Shown here: positions 5,058-5,645 of the stretch, in pieces | How the letters are laid out: each line of letters opens with the position of its first letter | Numbering within the stretch: position 1 is the stretch's first letter | From: a bacterium | GTDB taxonomy: Bacteria; Chloroflexota; Dormibacteria; UBA8260; Bog-877 | Assembly: GCA_021817185.1 (NCBI GenBank) | Contig: JAKAVU010000164.1 | Coordinates: 1 to 5,645, forward strand | Reading direction: 5' to 3' | DNA: 5,645 nt | Notes under the pieces: model-generated | What the model saw: the letters and a program-made list of their open reading frames with translations, nothing else | Databases searched by the model: none | What the model was told of the DNA's origin: nothing | Translations under genes and position numbers: made by a program

Positions 5058-5645
5058 ATGGCCGGTACCAGCATGGAGTCTTCGGCGTGGATTGGCAAGA
5101 AGCTCGAAGGGGCAGACCCGGAACTGCTTCGGCAGTTGCTGCAGGAGGTGGTGGAGCAGCTGATGGCGGCTGAGGCGCAGGGGATCTGCGGGGCGGAGTA
5201 CGGGGCGCGGAGTCCGGAGCGGATGAACGCCCGAAACGGGTACCGGCTGCGGCCGTGGGACACGAGGGTGGGGACGATGGAGCTGGCGATCCCCAAACTG
5301 CGCTCTGGGAGCTACTTCCCGGACTGGCTGCTGGAGCCCAGGCGCCGGGCTGAGAAGGCGCTGGTGGCGGTGGTGACCGAGGCGTACCTGGCTGGGGTCT
5401 CGACCCGGCGGGTGGAGGGGCTGGTGCGGCAGCTGGGGATCGAGCGGATCTCGAAGTCCCAGGTCTCGGAACTGTGCCGGAGCCTGGACCAGGTGGTGGA
5501 GGAGTTCCGCAGCCGCCCCCTGGACCAGGGCCCGTACCCGTACCTGTGGCTCGACGCCCTCACCGAGCGCTGTCGGGAGGGCGGGAGAATCGTCAACGTG
5601 GCCACGGTGGTGGCGACGGCGGTGAACCGAGAGGGGCACCGTGAG
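5058..5645 (+). CDS. IS256-family transposase, N-terminal 196 residues (cut by window end)
   Basis: This is the first half of a DDE transposase of the IS256 (mutator-like) family, which moves its element by cutting and joining DNA at the terminal repeats. Characteristic strings are present: NGYRLRPWDTRVGTMELAIPK near residues 60-80, LRSGSYFPDWLLEPRRRAEK, the helix-turn-helix-like YLAGVSTRRVEGLVRQLGI and SKSQVSELCRSLDQVVEEFR, and PYPYLWLDALTER, whose Asp is the first catalytic acid. The second Asp and the Glu lie beyond the window. The ATG has a strong AGGGAGG at 5045-5051, six bases upstream. The full protein in this family is usually around 400 residues. No stop or frameshift is seen, so the element may be intact. 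Confidence 0.93.
   Translation, partial: MAGTSMESSAWIGKKLEGADPELLRQLLQEVVEQLMAAEAQGICGAEYGARSPERMNARNGYRLRPWDTRVGTMELAIPKLRSGSYFPDWLLEPRRRAEKALVAVVTEAYLAGVSTRRVEGLVRQLGIERISKSQVSELCRSLDQVVEEFRSRPLDQGPYPYLWLDALTERCREGGRIVNVATVVATAVNREGHRE

Larger units (their letters stand above)
4862..5645 (+). mobile_element. IS256-family insertion sequence, left part
   Basis: The transposase gene shows that an IS256-family element enters the window on the right. Its left terminal inverted repeat must lie between the DUF4145 stop and the transposase start, most likely between about 4862 and 5040, but without the right end I cannot place it or find the target duplication. The given left coordinate is therefore only an outer guess. 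Confidence 0.6.

Noticed and set aside
4552..5058. 168-codon minus-strand ORF covering the gap before the transposase
   Set aside because: It is antisense to the conserved C-terminal half of DUF4145 and has no recognisable protein features, so the gap is treated as non-coding.
5022..5639. Long minus-strand ORF rich in Pro, Arg and His
   Set aside because: It is antisense to the clearly recognisable IS256 transposase, and its composition is typical of a GC-rich shadow frame.
1..5645. CRISPR arrays, tRNA or rRNA genes, riboswitches
   Set aside because: No regularly spaced repeats, cloverleaf-like segments or conserved RNA motifs were seen on either strand.

Overview
The window is high-GC DNA with mostly G/C third positions, frequent GTG starts and a compact layout. 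This suits a high-GC actinomycete, though nothing seen fixes a genus. It looks like accessory DNA: nuclease-like, DNA-glycosylase-like and zinc-ribbon genes of little-known families, small orphan ORFs, and an insertion sequence running off the right edge.

Left half, minus strand, in order of transcription (right to left). Around 3500-3084 lies a hard-to-read stretch: a Cys-rich ORF and, in a second frame, a Gly/Ala-rich hydrophobic segment that ends on the start codon of the next gene. Then come a DUF2321-type multi-zinc-ribbon protein (3087-2560) and a PD-(D/E)XK-like nuclease candidate (2563-1604), whose start overlaps the DUF2321 stop in GTGA. After a 225 bp gap with a promoter-like sequence comes a uracil-DNA-glycosylase-superfamily protein (1378-623), followed by two small unknown ORFs (621-382 and 306-85). 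A possible further start sits at the left edge.

Right half, plus strand: a possible small membrane ORF (3431-3625, antisense to the Cys-rich ORF), a 94-residue unknown protein (3678-3962), a DUF4145 protein with an N-terminal zinc ribbon (4078-4782), a hairpin that may terminate it, and the first 196 codons of an IS256-family transposase (5058 to the window end).

How the genes may work together is inference. The translationally coupled DUF2321/nuclease pair looks like a two-component module in which a zinc-ribbon protein accompanies a DNA-cleaving partner. The glycosylase-like gene downstream and the DUF4145 gene across the divergent centre are both of types found in DNA repair and anti-phage loci. 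Defence is a reasonable hypothesis, but nothing in the sequence proves it.
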